Positions 63,225 to 64,000 of a stretch of 64,000 nt of DNA are shown in pieces. The position numbers and the translations under genes were made by a program. The notes under the pieces were generated by a model. It made no database searches. It worked only from the letters and a program-made list of their open reading frames with translations, and was not told where the DNA came from. Positions within the stretch are counted from its first letter, which is position 1; each line of letters starts with the position of its first letter. Origin of the DNA: Candidatus Kapaibacterium sp. (GTDB lineage: Bacteria; Bacteroidota; Ignavibacteria; Kapaibacteriales; WFXC01). Location of the stretch: NCBI GenBank assembly GCA_015490805.1, contig WFXC01000012.1, forward strand, positions 26,519 to 90,518, given 5' to 3'.

Positions 63225-64000
63225 CTACTTCACCACCCACACCGGTACCACCTGCTCATATCGACCGCTCCGCAAACGCACAAAATGTAACCCGCTGCTT
63301 AACCCCTCCGTCCCAAGCCGCACTTCTCTCCACCCCGCTTCCTGCTGCCCTTTCGCTACTACCACCTCCTTCCGCCCATACCCGTCATACAGCACCACCT
63401 CTACCGCTCCACTGAGCCCAATCCCGTACCGTATCATCACCTCCTCCCCTTCCTGCTTCGCCTCCAATCCGTACTCCTTCCCCAGCCGGATCTCCCGCAC
63501 GTCCCGCAGACAGTACTCCTCCAGGCGCACCGTGTCCGCTCCCGTCCCCGCTTCCACACACACTGCCCGATCCCCAACGTCTACATCCCTTACCTTCACC
63601 TCGACCGCTTCTCGATCCGTTCCACCATACACCCCATACCACAGCCGCACCACTTCGCCATCGCCAAATCCTCCCGACCGCTGCCCCACAAGCCGCACCT
63701 TCCCAAGCCCTTCGTCTACCACCTCCCACTCGCCTTCCATCGCCTCCAGCCGCCGATACCCCAGCACTCTGCCATCCCATTCCAGCTCAAGCTGCAATGC
63801 CTCCACCTTCGCTTCCCCACTGCTATCCGCATACACCACCCGCACTTCCGCCTCCTCGCCCGGTAGCTTCTCCTCATCCACTGCCTCTACCCATACCCCG
63901 ATCCCCACCTGCTCCCGCCTCCCTCGCACTTCTACCTGCTCCTCCCCCACACTGCTTTCCACTGCCACCATCGCCTGATAGGTGCCCGCCTCGCCCGGCA
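63225..64000 (-). CDS. C-terminal part of a secreted T9SS protein, cut by the window edge
   Basis: At least 258 residues, open to the edge (PGEAGTYQA precedes the first Met). The visible part has a cohesin-like/Ig-like domain (VRVVYADSSGEAKVEALQLE, LEWDGRVLGYRRLEAMEGEW) and a T9SS type A sorting domain (GAVEVVLYDGYGRKEVVVAK, EGLSSGLHFVRLRSGRYEQV, ending VPVWVVK). Its codon use is unlike the neighbours: extremely rich in GAG, GTG and GGG, so that the plus strand is C-rich and nearly G-free for long runs. It may be a large, recently acquired or fast-evolving surface protein. Confidence 0.8.
   Translation of the reverse strand, partial: PGEAGTYQAMVAVESSVGEEQVEVRGRREQVGIGVWVEAVDEEKLPGEEAEVRVVYADSSGEAKVEALQLELEWDGRVLGYRRLEAMEGEWEVVDEGLGKVRLVGQRSGGFGDGEVVRLWYGVYGGTDREAVEVKVRDVDVGDRAVCVEAGTGADTVRLEEYCLRDVREIRLGKEYGLEAKQEGEEVMIRYGIGLSGAVEVVLYDGYGRKEVVVAKGQQEAGWREVRLGTEGLSSGLHFVRLRSGRYEQVVPVWVVK

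Noticed and set aside
63385..63978. Overlapping long frames in other phases (131 codons minus, 148 codons plus)
   Set aside because: They arise from the strong base asymmetry of the T9SS protein gene; their translations are low-complexity Gly/Arg or Ser/Thr/Pro.

Overview
The window comes from a Gram-negative bacterium of the Bacteroidota/Chlorobiota side of the FCB group. Several independent features point there. Secreted proteins end in type IX secretion (T9SS) sorting tails (51865-59505 and the partial gene at 63225-64000). There is a TonB receptor with a carboxypeptidase-regulatory-like N-terminus, and many outer-membrane beta-barrel and OmpA-type proteins. LPS and lipid genes (kdsB, plsC) are present. 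The Bacteroidota-type -7 promoter element TAnnTTTG recurs upstream of genes on both strands. A flagellin with a sigma-28-type promoter argues for a motile lineage such as Ignavibacteria/Kapabacteria rather than classical Bacteroidia; this placement is inference. Base composition is near 50% GC, except for an AT-richer island at about 20.6-22.3 kb and a strand-asymmetric GC-rich block after 63.2 kb.

Layout. 0-2.8 kb: a thermolysin-like (M4) metallopeptidase broken by an in-frame TAA, preceded by a small lipoprotein that resembles M4-protease inhibitors. 2.9-9.0 kb (+): adenine deaminase, DNA polymerase III tau/gamma, a one-Cys peroxiredoxin, TatD fused in frame to an outer-membrane protein, and uracil phosphoribosyltransferase. 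9-12.5 kb: CbpA/CbpM co-chaperone pair, tRNA-His, and a cytochrome c/FTR1 iron permease. 12.6-15.3 kb: flagellin with its own sigma-28-type promoter and terminator, and a trypsin-like protease with a coiled coil and barrel-like tail. 15.6-20.2 kb: leucyl aminopeptidase, nadC, tatC and a polyprenyl diphosphate synthase. 20.2-22.3 kb: an AT-richer accessory island with decayed reading frames, a PD-(D/E)XK nuclease and the N-terminal stump of a DNA methyltransferase. 22.4-25.4 kb: ATP sulfurylase with an SLC13-type sulfate permease. 25.7-41.0 kb: TonB receptor, CDF transporter, UDP-glucuronate decarboxylase-like enzyme, gatB, OmpA-like protein, several barrels and an M1 peptidase with a barrel-like tail. 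41.0-41.5 kb: a cluster of palindromic repeats. 41.6-44.1 kb (-): a compact redox/sulfur operon (heme protein, two rhodaneses, Crp/Fnr regulator, thioredoxin). 44.2-46.0 kb (+): plsC-gatC-kdsB. 46.2-48.6 kb (-): ECF sigma factor, anti-sigma factor and lipoprotein. 48.8-51.7 kb: an outer-membrane protein, a DUF2892 protein and thiI. 51.9-59.5 kb: a 2546-residue T9SS surface protein. 59.7-60.6 kb: a detached nuoJK pair. 60.8-63.0 kb: a two-gene unit encoding an Asp-rich repeat protein. 63.2-64.0 kb: the C-terminus of another T9SS protein.

The genes are mostly housekeeping and envelope functions in short, tightly spaced operons. The most unusual items are the nonsense codon inside the M4 catalytic domain next to an inhibitor-like lipoprotein, the restriction-modification relic, the TatD/outer-membrane-protein fusion with an embedded signal peptide, the anti-sigma factor with a barrel-like C-terminus, and the palindromic repeat family found at two places.
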